From assembly GCA_910584345.1 (NCBI GenBank), contig CAJTZX010000021.1:1-59269 (forward strand): 59,269 bases of DNA. The letters are read 5' to 3'. Made by a program: the position numbers and the translations under genes. Below are positions 1-8,314 of this stretch, one piece after another; the stretch's first letter is position 1; each line of letters opens with the position of its first letter. The stretch is from an uncultured Eubacterium sp. Its GTDB lineage: Bacteria > Bacillota > Clostridia > Lachnospirales > Lachnospiraceae. The notes below the pieces were generated by a model, which was given only the letters and a program-made list of their open reading frames with translations, was not told the origin of the DNA and made no database searches.

Positions 1-1
1 A

Positions 2-118
2 ACCATTCCGCCAGATGCAAAGTCTGACTATGAAAAGCTTAAGTTAATGACATTGGTTCACTCCCATACCGAGTTTCCATCCAAGCCTTGCACCATCCGG
101 CAAATTATGTTAAGATGA
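2..118 (+). CDS. 3' end of an unidentified protein (partial)
   Basis: An open frame enters from the left edge and stops with TGA at 116-118, about 38 codons in. The visible peptide begins TIPPDAKSDYEKLK. I do not recognise it. It may be the C-terminus of the gene upstream of lepA, or chance. There is no T-rich terminator between it and lepA, so read-through into lepA is possible. Confidence 0.3.
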   Translation, partial: TIPPDAKSDYEKLKLMTLVHSHTEFPSKPCTIRQIMLR

Positions 119-180
119 CAATGCAAAAATAGAAAGAACAGCCGCTATGGTAACGATAGAAGGTACAAATGGAGGAGATT

Positions 181-1992
181 ATGGCAGTGGATCAGAGCAG
201 AATTAGGAATTTTTGTATTGTAGCCCACATCGATCATGGAAAGTCTACGCTGGCAGACCGTATAATAGAAAAGACAGGTTTGTTGACAGAGCGTGAGATG
301 CAGGCGCAGGTATTGGACAATATGGATCTGGAACGTGAGCGGGGCATTACGATCAAATCACAGGCAGTCCGTATTATATACAAAGCCAACGATGGGGAAG
401 AATATATTTTTAATTTAATAGATACGCCTGGGCATGTGGATTTTACGTATGAAGTGTCCAGAAGCCTTGCAGCATGTGATGGGGCGATTCTTGTCGTAGA
501 CGCGGCACAGGGGATTGAGGCGCAGACATTGGCAAATGTGTATCTGGCGCTTGACCATGACCTGGAAGTATTTCCGGTCATTAATAAAATCGATTTGCCG
601 AGTGCAGATCCGGAACGCGTGAGAGAAGAAATCGAAGATATTATCGGACTAGATGCCTCGGATGCGCCGTTAATTTCGGCCAAAACCGGAGTGAACGTCG
701 AACAGGTATTGGAAGCAATTGTAGCAAAAGTACCGGCACCGGTCGGAGATGCGTCTGCACCGCTGCAGGCGTTGATTTTTGATTCCAAGTATGATTCTTA
801 TAAAGGAGTTATCGTTTTTTGCCGTATCAAAGAAGGAACGGTAAAACAGGGGACGAAAATTAAGATGATGGCGACAGGCGCGTCTGCAGAAGTCGTAGAA
901 GTCGGATATTTTGGCGCTGGGCAGTTTATTCCGTGTGAAGAATTAAGCGCAGGGATGGTTGGATATATTACCGCAAGCTTAAAAAATGTGAAAGATACTC
1001 GTGTCGGTGATACGATAACAGAAGCGGAACGCCCGTGTGCGCAGCCGCTTCCGGGTTATAAAAAAGTGAATCCAATGGTTTATTGCGGTTTGTATCCGGC
1101 TGATAGTACAAAATATTCAGATCTTAGAGATGCACTGGAAAAGCTGCAGTTAAATGACGCAGCGCTTCAGTTCGAGGCAGAGACTTCGATTGCGCTTGGA
1201 TTTGGATTCCGCTGCGGCTTTTTAGGTCTGTTGCATTTGGAGATTATTCAAGAACGATTAGAGAGAGAATTTAATCTGGATTTGGTAACGACTGCTCCAG
1301 GCGTTGTTTATAGGGTTTATAAGACAGATGGAACGATGATAGAGCTGACGAACCCTTCCAATCTGCCGGAACCGGCTGAGATTGATTATATGGAAGAGCC
1401 AGTCGTAGATGCAGAGATTATGGTATCCAGTGAGTACATCGGTGCGATTATGGATCTGTGCCAGCAGCGCCGCGGTATTTATATCAGCATGGAATATCTG
1501 GAAGAGACAAGGGCGCGGCTGAAATATACGATTCCATTAAATGAAATTATTTATGATTTTTTTGACGCTTTAAAATCGCGTTCCAGAGGGTATGCTTCTT
1601 TTGACTATGAAATGAAAGGATATCAGAAATCCGATTTGGTAAAACTGGATATTTTAATCAACAAAGAAGAAGTCGATGCACTTTCTTTCATTGTATTTTC
1701 AGGGACAGCATACGAACGTGGACGCAGAATGTGTGAACGGTTAAAAGAAGAAATTCCAAGACATTTATTTGAGATTCCGATTCAGGCAGCAGTTGGCAGC
1801 AGAGTCATTGCCAGAGAAACAGTTCGTGCCATGCGTAAAGACGTGCTGGCAAAATGTTATGGCGGTGATATTACCCGTAAAAAGAAACTGTTGGAAAAGC
1901 AGAAAGAAGGAAAAAAACGGATGCGTCAGATTGGAAGTGTAGAGATTCCTCAGGAAGCGTTTATGAGCGTATTAAAACTGGATGAAGATTAG
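181..1992 (+). CDS. lepA: Elongation factor 4 (LepA), ribosomal back-translocase GTPase
   Basis: Translational GTPase that binds the ribosome and can back-translocate tRNAs; also linked to late ribosome assembly. The G1 motif HIDHGKS lies near residue 17, DTPGHVDF near 80 and NKID near 130, followed by the EF-G-like domains and the LepA-specific C-terminus ending near EIPQEAFMSVLKLDED. About 603 residues, the usual family length. I chose the ATG at 181 over the in-frame ATG at 169, because 169 lies inside the Shine-Dalgarno GGAGGA at 171-176. The next gene, hemW, follows by 21 bases, so the two are probably cotranscribed. Confidence 0.97.
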   Translation: MAVDQSRIRNFCIVAHIDHGKSTLADRIIEKTGLLTEREMQAQVLDNMDLERERGITIKSQAVRIIYKANDGEEYIFNLIDTPGHVDFTYEVSRSLAACDGAILVVDAAQGIEAQTLANVYLALDHDLEVFPVINKIDLPSADPERVREEIEDIIGLDASDAPLISAKTGVNVEQVLEAIVAKVPAPVGDASAPLQALIFDSKYDSYKGVIVFCRIKEGTVKQGTKIKMMATGASAEVVEVGYFGAGQFIPCEELSAGMVGYITASLKNVKDTRVGDTITEAERPCAQPLPGYKKVNPMVYCGLYPADSTKYSDLRDALEKLQLNDAALQFEAETSIALGFGFRCGFLGLLHLEIIQERLEREFNLDLVTTAPGVVYRVYKTDGTMIELTNPSNLPEPAEIDYMEEPVVDAEIMVSSEYIGAIMDLCQQRRGIYISMEYLEETRARLKYTIPLNEIIYDFFDALKSRSRGYASFDYEMKGYQKSDLVKLDILINKEEVDALSFIVFSGTAYERGRRMCERLKEEIPRHLFEIPIQAAVGSRVIARETVRAMRKDVLAKCYGGDITRKKKLLEKQKEGKKRMRQIGSVEIPQEAFMSVLKLDED

Positions 1993-2013
1993 AGATTAGG
2001 AAAACAAGCAAAC

Positions 2014-3186
2014 ATGAAAGAAATGGAAGTTTATGTCCATATTCCATTTTGCGTAAGCAAATGTAATTATTGCGATTTTTTATCCGTTCCCGCCTCAGAA
2101 AATATTCAAAATGCTTATGTAGACCAGCTGCTTTTGGAAATTCGTGCAGCTGGTTTGGCATATAAAAATAATTTTGTCACCTCTGTATTTATTGGTGGCG
2201 GTACGCCGTCTGTTTTGCCGGCCGCACAGATGCAGCGTATATGGAATCAGCTGAATGACAGTTTCTATATTCGAAGAAACGCGGAAATGACAATCGAATG
2301 CAATCCGGGAACGATGGATGCAAGAAAGCTGGAAGTGTATCAGCAAGCAGGCGTCAACCGACTCAGTATAGGACTGCAGTCGGCTGATCCGAAAGAGCTG
2401 CGTCTGCTTGGAAGAATCCATACGTTTGAACAGTTTCTACAAAACTATGAGCTGGCACGTGAATTTGGGTTTGATAATATAAATATAGATATTATTTCTT
2501 CACTGCCAGGTCAGAAAATAGACACTTATGAGCAGACATTGCGAAAAGTAACTGCATTAAAACCGGAACATATATCTGCGTACAGTCTGATGATTGAAGA
2601 AGGTACGCCATTTTTTGAACATTACGGACAAGCAGAAGCATTGCGACAAAAAGGGAACAAACAGTCGCAACTTCCATCAGAAGAAGAAGAGCGACAGATG
2701 TATGAATTGACAAAAAAGCTCTTAAAACAGAGTGGTTATGAGCGATATGAAATTTCGAATTACGCTTTGCCGGGACATGCCTGCCGCCATAATACAGGGT
2801 ATTGGCTGCGGAAAAATTATATTGGGATTGGATTAGGCGCATCTTCCTGTGTAGAAAATATCCGGTTTTCTAATATTACAGATTTAAATGAATATCTGAA
2901 ACTGGATATTTCTGATTTATCCTGCCTTTGTTCTGTCCGGGAGGAGTTAAGCATATCTGCACAGATGGAAGAATTTATGTTTTTAGGACTGCGTATGATG
3001 TGCGGAGTGTCGGCAAAAAAATTTCAAAAGCAGTTTTCATATCCGATAGAAGAAGTGTATGGACATGTTATAAATAAACAATTAAAAGAAAAATTAATAA
3101 GAAAGACATTAGAAGGTTATTGTCTGACAGAGTATGGCATAGATGTCAGCAACTATGTAATGTCAGAATATATCTTTGATGGATGA
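2014..3186 (+). CDS. hemW: Radical SAM heme chaperone HemW (HemN-like)
   Basis: Radical SAM protein of the HemW family, formerly called oxygen-independent coproporphyrinogen III oxidase-like; characterised members bind heme and deliver it to membrane enzymes. The 4Fe-4S motif CxxxCxxC is at Cys13, Cys17 and Cys20 (HIPFCVSKCNYCDF), followed by the glycine-rich GGGTPS. 390 residues. The cluster motif is CxxxCxxC, without the extra Cys of true HemN (CxxxCxxCxC); the residue after the last Cys is D-F. That favours chaperone over oxidase. It sits directly downstream of lepA, an arrangement seen in many Firmicutes. A weak Shine-Dalgarno GATTAGG precedes the ATG. Confidence 0.92.
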   Translation: MKEMEVYVHIPFCVSKCNYCDFLSVPASENIQNAYVDQLLLEIRAAGLAYKNNFVTSVFIGGGTPSVLPAAQMQRIWNQLNDSFYIRRNAEMTIECNPGTMDARKLEVYQQAGVNRLSIGLQSADPKELRLLGRIHTFEQFLQNYELAREFGFDNINIDIISSLPGQKIDTYEQTLRKVTALKPEHISAYSLMIEEGTPFFEHYGQAEALRQKGNKQSQLPSEEEERQMYELTKKLLKQSGYERYEISNYALPGHACRHNTGYWLRKNYIGIGLGASSCVENIRFSNITDLNEYLKLDISDLSCLCSVREELSISAQMEEFMFLGLRMMCGVSAKKFQKQFSYPIEEVYGHVINKQLKEKLIRKTLEGYCLTEYGIDVSNYVMSEYIFDG

Positions 3187-3410
3187 TCGCTGCAGTCATG
3201 AAAGTGTATCATATGAATTTTGTTATGCCTTTTAAGAAATCAAATATTAAATATAAGATTTCAATAGATACGCATGAGCGATCAACTTTACCACTGATGT
3301 ATCATATTTAAACGCTCGTGAGTCTGGATCATTGGCAAAGTTTCGTGATTGCGAGTATAAATTAGGAAGAATGTAATAGTTTTGTAGAAAACAGCAGGAG
3401 GGACTAAGAG
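3187..3410. other. Intergenic region hemW to AmmeMemo B
   Basis: About 220 AT-rich bases. An 8-bp inverted pair, TGATCGCT near 3184-3191 and AGCGATCA near 3284-3291, brackets the first half. A 37-codon frame from about 3199 lacks a ribosome binding site and I do not regard it as a gene. No terminator with a T-tract is evident. Confidence 0.4.
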
Positions 3411-4217
3411 ATGGCAATTCAGGCAGCATTTATGCTTCCGCATCCGCCGTTAATTGTACCAGAAATCGGCAGGGGAGAAGAAAAAAAGATACAAAAAACA
3501 ATAGATGCATATCATCATTGTGCACAAATGACGGCTGCTTTGCAGCCGGATACCATTGTTGTAATTTCACCACATCAGGTGATGTATGCGGATTATTTCC
3601 ATATTTCACCTGGGCAGGATGCGAAAGGAGATTTTAGCAGGTTTGGAGCCGGGCAGGTTCGATTTCACGAGCTTTATGATGTAAAGCTTGTGGAAGAGCT
3701 TTGTAAGGAAGCGGAGCAGAATCAGCTGCCTGCCGGAACAGACGGAGAACGCGACAAATGTCTGGATCATGGAACAATGGTGCCGCTTTATTTTATGAAT
3801 CAATATTGGCAGGACTATAGGCTTGTACGGATCGGACTGTCAGGACTGCCGTTATCCGTTCATTATGAATTAGGCCGGTGTTTGACAAACGCCATAGAAA
3901 GATTGGACAGAAACGTTGTGCTCCTTGCAAGCGGAGATTTGTCACATCGTCTGAGGGCAGATGGCCCATATGGGTACCAAAAAGAAGGGCCGGAATACGA
4001 CAGACGTATTATGGATGTAATGGAAAGGGCAGCTTTTTTGGAGTTGCTTCAATTTTCAGATGATTTTTGTGGAAAAGCCGGTGAATGCGGACATCGTTCT
4101 TTTACAATATTGGCAGGAGCGTTAGAAGGAAAAGAAGTGAAGGCGCAAAAGCTGTCCTATGAAGGGCCGTTTGGCGTTGGATACGGCATTTGTTCTTATT
4201 TGCATACAGTTTCTTAG
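3411..4217 (+). CDS. amrB: AmmeMemoRadiSam system protein B (MEMO/LigB-like)
   Basis: Class III extradiol-dioxygenase-like fold, MEMO/LigB superfamily. Likely metal-binding motifs are visible: LPHPPLIVP near residue 10, SPHQ near 48, DHGTMVPLYF near 120 and SGDLSHR near 170. 268 residues. A strong ribosome binding site (AGGAGGG) lies about 9 bases upstream of the ATG. It is followed by the AMMECR1 gene and a radical SAM gene, which together form the AmmeMemoRadiSam set. The family reaction is unknown to me. In some relatives this LigB-like domain and AMMECR1 form one polypeptide; here they are separate genes, each with its own ribosome binding site. Confidence 0.88.
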   Translation: MAIQAAFMLPHPPLIVPEIGRGEEKKIQKTIDAYHHCAQMTAALQPDTIVVISPHQVMYADYFHISPGQDAKGDFSRFGAGQVRFHELYDVKLVEELCKEAEQNQLPAGTDGERDKCLDHGTMVPLYFMNQYWQDYRLVRIGLSGLPLSVHYELGRCLTNAIERLDRNVVLLASGDLSHRLRADGPYGYQKEGPEYDRRIMDVMERAAFLELLQFSDDFCGKAGECGHRSFTILAGALEGKEVKAQKLSYEGPFGVGYGICSYLHTVS

Positions 4218-4243
4218 TGAGAAGAAGGGAGAGAAATCAGATC

Positions 4244-4783
4244 ATGATACAGGAAAAACAAGAAGATTGTTATGTTGTGCTGGCACGCCGTACGATAGAA
4301 GAATATGTTCGTACTGGCAGACAGATACAGGTACCGGATGATTTGCCGCAGGAAATGTGTGAGCAACGCGCAGGCGTTTTTGTTTCTATAAAAATAAACG
4401 AAGGGCAGCAAACCAGATTGCGCGGCTGCATTGGCACGATTCAGGCAGTGCAGCGTTCGATTGCAGAGGAAATTATACACAATGCAATCAGTGCAGCAGT
4501 GAAAGATCCAAGATTTGCACCGATTACGCCGGAAGAATTAGATCAGCTGGTGATCAGTGTGGATGTACTTGGATGCATGGAACCGATCCATACGATGGAA
4601 CAGCTGGATGCAAAACGATATGGCGTCGTTGTCACAAACGGATATCGGAGAGGATTGCTGCTGCCAAATTTGGAAGGGGTAGATACGGTAGAAGATCAGG
4701 TAATGATTGCAAAACAAAAGGCTGGTATTGGCTGGCAGGAAGAAGTGCAGCTAGAGCGGTTTAAGGTCGTCCGTCATTTTTAG
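4244..4783 (+). CDS. amrA: AmmeMemoRadiSam system protein A (AMMECR1 domain)
   Basis: AMMECR1-family protein of 179 residues. Diagnostic stretches are GVFVSI, LRGCIGTIQ, the DPRFAPITPEEL segment and ISVDVL. The LRGCIG hexapeptide is the most conserved part of the family. An upstream in-frame ATG at 4190 overlaps the preceding gene. The start at 4244 follows the purine-rich AGAAGGGAGAG and matches the family N-terminus, so I use it. Biochemical role unknown. Its neighbours are the MEMO-like gene upstream and the radical SAM gene downstream, suggesting one enzyme system. A hairpin (4782-4824) begins at its stop codon. Confidence 0.88.
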   Translation: MIQEKQEDCYVVLARRTIEEYVRTGRQIQVPDDLPQEMCEQRAGVFVSIKINEGQQTRLRGCIGTIQAVQRSIAEEIIHNAISAAVKDPRFAPITPEELDQLVISVDVLGCMEPIHTMEQLDAKRYGVVVTNGYRRGLLLPNLEGVDTVEDQVMIAKQKAGIGWQEEVQLERFKVVRHF

Positions 4784-4824
4784 GGACTGTGAATAAATTG
4801 CAAAGTTATTTATTTACAGTTCCT
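4782..4824 (+). repeat. Intercistronic hairpin with AGGGACTGT/ACAGTTCCT arms
   Basis: Arms 4782-4798 and 4808-4824 form a 17-bp stem with two G.U pairs and a 9-base loop. It overlaps the amrA stop codon and ends 3 bases before the AAAGGAG ribosome binding site of amrS. No T-tract follows, so it is not a typical terminator. Its right arm, TATTTACAGTTCCTTAA, nearly recurs at 16583-16597, and the AGGAACTG/CAGTTCCT pair recurs at 17703-17753. This suggests a dispersed repeat. Confidence 0.7.
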
Positions 4825-4841
4825 TAACAAAGGAGATGCTT

Positions 4842-5663
4842 ATGAAGCTAATTTGTCAGACTTGTATACATCATTGTAGTCTGGATACCGGACAGACTGG
4901 TATGTGCGGTGCGAGGAAGAATGAAAATGGAAGAATCATATGCAGTAATTATGGCAAGATCACTGCGCTTGCGCTGGATCCAATAGAAAAAAAGCCGCTA
5001 AAAATGTTTTGCCCGGGCAGTTTGATTTTGTCAGTGGGCAGTTATGGGTGTAATTTGCGGTGTGCGTTTTGCCAGAATCATGAAATTTCGATGGGAAGTT
5101 ATGTGGGAAGTTTTATGGGAAGTTTTCTTTCTCCGAAAGAACTTGCAAAAAAGGCGGAGGAATATCAAAAAGCAGGGAATATTGGTCTGGCGTTTACGTA
5201 TAATGAGCCGCTTGTCGGATGGGAATATGTACGTGATACCGCGAAACTGGTAAAAGAGGCAGGAATGAAAACGGTGCTCGTTACAAATGGAACAGCTTCG
5301 ATGGATGTGCTTGAAGAAATACTTCCCTATATCGATGCGATGAATATCGACTTAAAAGGATTTGAAGAAGGCTATTACCGCAGGCTTGGCGGCGATTTGG
5401 AAACGGTAAAGACATTTATTCAAAGGGCGAAAAAACAGTGTCATGTAGAGCTTACAACATTAATTGTACCGGGCGAAAATGATAATGCTAGGCTGATGGA
5501 AGAGCAGGCAAAATGGATGGATCCAAAGATACCGCTGCATGTGACTCGTTTTTTTCCGCGTTATCATATGACTGACCGGCCGCCCACCGATGTACAGACC
5601 GTTTATCGGCTGGCGAATATAGCCGCGAAATATGTGGAACATGTTTTTGTAGGGAATTGTTAA
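4842..5663 (+). CDS. amrS: AmmeMemoRadiSam system radical SAM enzyme
   Basis: Radical SAM protein related to pyruvate-formate-lyase-activating enzymes. The cluster motif is at Cys70, Cys74 and Cys77 (CNLRCAFCQN), preceded by an N-terminal Cys-rich segment (Cys5, Cys8, Cys12, Cys22). AFTYNEP and VTNGT are further family landmarks. 273 residues. The ATG at 4842 is 7 bases after AAAGGAG; the in-frame ATG at 4836 is too close to that site. Residues 84-95, just after the cluster loop, are encoded by three tandem 12-base units giving MGSY-VGSF-MGSF. Third gene of the AmmeMemoRadiSam set; substrate unknown. Confidence 0.9.
   Translation: MKLICQTCIHHCSLDTGQTGMCGARKNENGRIICSNYGKITALALDPIEKKPLKMFCPGSLILSVGSYGCNLRCAFCQNHEISMGSYVGSFMGSFLSPKELAKKAEEYQKAGNIGLAFTYNEPLVGWEYVRDTAKLVKEAGMKTVLVTNGTASMDVLEEILPYIDAMNIDLKGFEEGYYRRLGGDLETVKTFIQRAKKQCHVELTTLIVPGENDNARLMEEQAKWMDPKIPLHVTRFFPRYHMTDRPPTDVQTVYRLANIAAKYVEHVFVGNC
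5091..5126 (+). repeat. In-frame 12-bp tandem triplication inside amrS
   Basis: Three units, ATGGGAAGTTAT, GTGGGAAGTTTT and ATGGGAAGTTTT, sit head to tail. They encode the repeating peptide [MV]GS[YF] at residues 84-95, right after the iron-sulfur motif. The near identity at the DNA level suggests recent slippage duplication. Confidence 0.85.
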
Positions 5664-5691
5664 TTGTGAAAACAAATTACAAAAAAGTCGG

Positions 5692-5720
5692 TTGACGCCA
5701 AAAACCAGCTGTGTTACTCT
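5692..5720 (+). promoter_or_regulatory. Sigma-A promoter of glnS
   Basis: A -35 TTGACG (5692-5697) and a -10 TACTCT (5715-5720) are separated by 17 bases. The leader is about 100 bases and contains a short GCTGG/CCAGC hairpin just upstream of the ribosome binding site. I see no T-box sequence. Confidence 0.6.
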
Positions 5721-5824
5721 GTTAGTTAAAGCAAGGAACTGTATGGAAACAGATTATTTGCATATGGTTTTGAATCGGCTGGTTTTATTTTGATGCCAGC
5801 TGAAGTACAGGAGGAAGTTTGAAA

Positions 5825-7495
5825 ATGGAAAATGAGAGTACATCCAGAAATTTTATTGAGAGAGAAATTGATAAAGATCTTGCCGAAGGCGTATACGATA
5901 CGGTGCATACACGGTTCCCGCCGGAACCAAACGGATATCTGCATATTGGCCATGCCAAAGCGATTCTTTTAAATTATGGCATTGCAAAACAATATGGCGG
6001 CAAATTTAATATGCGGTTTGACGATACAAATCCAACAAAAGAAAGAATTGAATTTGTAGAGTCGATCAAAGAAGATATTAAGTGGCTGGGCGCCGATTGG
6101 GAAGACAGGCTTTTTTTTGCTTCTGATTATTTTGACCAGATGTATGAAGCGGCTGTGACACTGATTAAAAAAGGTCTTGCCTATGTGTCAGATCTTAGCG
6201 CGGAGCAGCTTCGTGAGTATCGCGGTACGCTGACAGAGCCGGGAAAAGAAGATCCGAGCAGAAACCGCAGTATCGAAGAAAATCTGGCGCTGTTTGAAGA
6301 TATGAAAAATGGAACGTTTGCAGATGGTGAAAAGGTGCTTCGTGCAAAAATAGATATGAATGCAGGCAATATCAATATGCGTGATCCGGTTATTTACCGT
6401 GTGGCACGTATGACGCATCATAATACGGGGGATGCATGGTGCATTTATCCGATGTATGATTTTGCGCATCCCGTGGAAGATGCGATCGAAGGTATTACGC
6501 ATTCGCTTTGTTCTATTGAGTTTGAGGATCACAGGCCATTGTATGAATGGGTTGTAAAATCGTTGGAATATCCGAATCCTCCAAGACAGATTGAGTTTGC
6601 CAAGATGTATTTGAACAACGTCGTAACCGGAAAGCGGTATATTAAAAAACTGGTGGAAGACGGAATTGTAGATGGATGGGACGATCCGCGGCTTGTATCG
6701 ATTTCCGGACTTCGAAGACGCGGGTATACGCCTGAGTCAATTCAGAGGTTTGTTGAGCTGTGCGGCATTTCCAAGGCAAACAGCACCGCGGATATGGCAA
6801 TGCTGGAATATTGTATTCGTGAAGATTTAAAGCTGAAAAAGGCAAGAGTAATGGCAGCGATCGATCCGGTGAAAGTAGTGATTGACAATTACCCGTCTGA
6901 TCAGACAGAATATTTGGAGATAGAAAATAACCTGGAAAATCCGCAGCTTGGTATGCGTAAAGTGCCGTTTGGAAGAGAGATTTATATTGATGGCGCCGAT
7001 TTTATGGAAGAGCCGCCAAAAAAATATTTCCGTTTGTTTCCGGGCAACGAAGTACGGCTGATGCAGGCTTATTTTATTAAATGTACCAGTTATGAAAAAG
7101 ATGCCGATGGAAAAGTATCTGTGATTCATTGTACGTATGATCCGGCGTCTAAGGGCGGCAACAGTCCGGATGGAAGAAAAGTAAAAGGTACCATTCACTG
7201 GGTTGAGGCGGCACATGCAGTGGAAGCGCAGGTGCGGTTATTTGAAAACCTTATTGATGAGGAAAAGGGGGTATATAATAAGGAAGACGGCAGTCTGAAC
7301 CTAAATCCAAACTCACTGGTAACGAAAAAATGTTATGTGGAACAAAGTCTTGCAAATGCAAAGCCATATGACAGTTTCCAGTTTGTCAGAAATGGTTTTT
7401 TCTGTGTGGATGCGAAAGATTCCTCTAAGGAACGGCTGGTATTTAACCGTATTGTTTCTTTGAAGAGTTCATTTAAGCTGCCGGACAAATCTTAA
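5825..7495 (+). CDS. glnS: Glutamine--tRNA ligase
   Basis: Class I aminoacyl-tRNA synthetase charging tRNA-Gln. The HIGH signature is HIGH at residues 40-43 within PEPNGYLHIGHAKA. GWDDPRL and SGLRRRGYTPESI are diagnostic of GlnRS over GluRS. The second signature loop, VMSKR in E. coli, reads VVTGKR here. 556 residues. The ATG at 5825 is 7-8 bases after AGGAGGAAG; the in-frame TTG at 5819 is too close. Many Gram-positives lack GlnRS and use GatCAB instead, so this is a lineage-informative gene. It has its own promoter. Confidence 0.95.
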   Translation: MENESTSRNFIEREIDKDLAEGVYDTVHTRFPPEPNGYLHIGHAKAILLNYGIAKQYGGKFNMRFDDTNPTKERIEFVESIKEDIKWLGADWEDRLFFASDYFDQMYEAAVTLIKKGLAYVSDLSAEQLREYRGTLTEPGKEDPSRNRSIEENLALFEDMKNGTFADGEKVLRAKIDMNAGNINMRDPVIYRVARMTHHNTGDAWCIYPMYDFAHPVEDAIEGITHSLCSIEFEDHRPLYEWVVKSLEYPNPPRQIEFAKMYLNNVVTGKRYIKKLVEDGIVDGWDDPRLVSISGLRRRGYTPESIQRFVELCGISKANSTADMAMLEYCIREDLKLKKARVMAAIDPVKVVIDNYPSDQTEYLEIENNLENPQLGMRKVPFGREIYIDGADFMEEPPKKYFRLFPGNEVRLMQAYFIKCTSYEKDADGKVSVIHCTYDPASKGGNSPDGRKVKGTIHWVEAAHAVEAQVRLFENLIDEEKGVYNKEDGSLNLNPNSLVTKKCYVEQSLANAKPYDSFQFVRNGFFCVDAKDSSKERLVFNRIVSLKSSFKLPDKS

Positions 7496-7543
7496 TGATT
7501 GTGTAACAGTTCATTTGCAGAGAGAAAGGTAAAAGGATAAAAT

Positions 7544-8308
7544 ATGTCTGTGTTATATGATGTTGAAGAAGAAAAAAAATATACTTATGCGAAAAAGATC
7601 AATTGTACAAACTGCGGCGCACAGTTTCAAGATCTCAGGTTGTTGAACGGTAAGCTGCGCAGAAAAGAACCGGATATGGATTTAAGGCCGCGGTTTCAAT
7701 TTGTGGATTCGTTAAAGTATGGGGTAACTGCATGCCCGTTTTGCGGATTTGCTGCACCAGTGAAGAGCTTTGAACGGCTGACTTCCTTGCAGCAGAAGCG
7801 GATTCGGGAAAAAATAACGTCACAGTTTATGCAGCGGGAGCCGCTTAGCGGAGAAACGATAGATTATGCAACCGCTATGGGGCAGTATGAGCTGGCGTTG
7901 GTTTGTGCGATGGCTATGGAAGTTCCGTTAAGTGAACAGGCACATTTGTGTTTACAGTTATCGTGGCTGATACGCGGAAGATTGGAAGAAGCAGATGCGG
8001 AACCGGGACTTTTGGAAGAAGATCTTTATAAGCAGCTTCAGGAAAAAGAGGAACGTTATTACAGACAGGCATATGATTCACTTTCGAAAGCTTTTACACA
8101 GGAAGATTTTCCAATTTGCGGGATGGATCAGAGTACCTTTGATTATCTTTTAGCAGTTATGAGTTTCCATTTTAAGGAATATGATTTGGCTGTAAGATAC
8201 TGCGGAAATGTGGTACAGGAAAAAGGGATATCAGCAAAGCTAAAGGACAAGGCGTTAATGCTGAAAGATGAGATACTAGCCGAAAAAAAAGCAAGTGAGG
8301 AGGCTTAG
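7544..8308 (+). CDS. DUF2225 zinc-ribbon protein
   Basis: 254 residues. The N-terminus carries two Cys pairs typical of DUF2225: INCTNCG near residue 24 and CPFCGF near 65, likely a zinc ribbon. The rest is helical with alternating hydrophobic residues, compatible with TPR-like helices (YYRQAYDSLSKAF, YDLAVRYCGNVV). Function unknown. The next gene begins 6 bases after the stop, and that gene's ribosome binding site lies inside this gene's 3' end, so they are likely cotranscribed. Confidence 0.8.
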   Translation: MSVLYDVEEEKKYTYAKKINCTNCGAQFQDLRLLNGKLRRKEPDMDLRPRFQFVDSLKYGVTACPFCGFAAPVKSFERLTSLQQKRIREKITSQFMQREPLSGETIDYATAMGQYELALVCAMAMEVPLSEQAHLCLQLSWLIRGRLEEADAEPGLLEEDLYKQLQEKEERYYRQAYDSLSKAFTQEDFPICGMDQSTFDYLLAVMSFHFKEYDLAVRYCGNVVQEKGISAKLKDKALMLKDEILAEKKASEEA

Positions 8309-8314
8309 GCCAGC

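Noticed and set aside
3247..3429. 60-codon minus-strand frame between hemW and the MEMO-like gene
   Set aside because: No ribosome binding site on that strand and it overlaps the ribosome binding site and start of the plus-strand gene.
5698..5824. Possible T-box or other riboswitch before glnS
   Set aside because: The leader is only about 100 bases and I could not find the T-box core sequence or an antiterminator/terminator pair.
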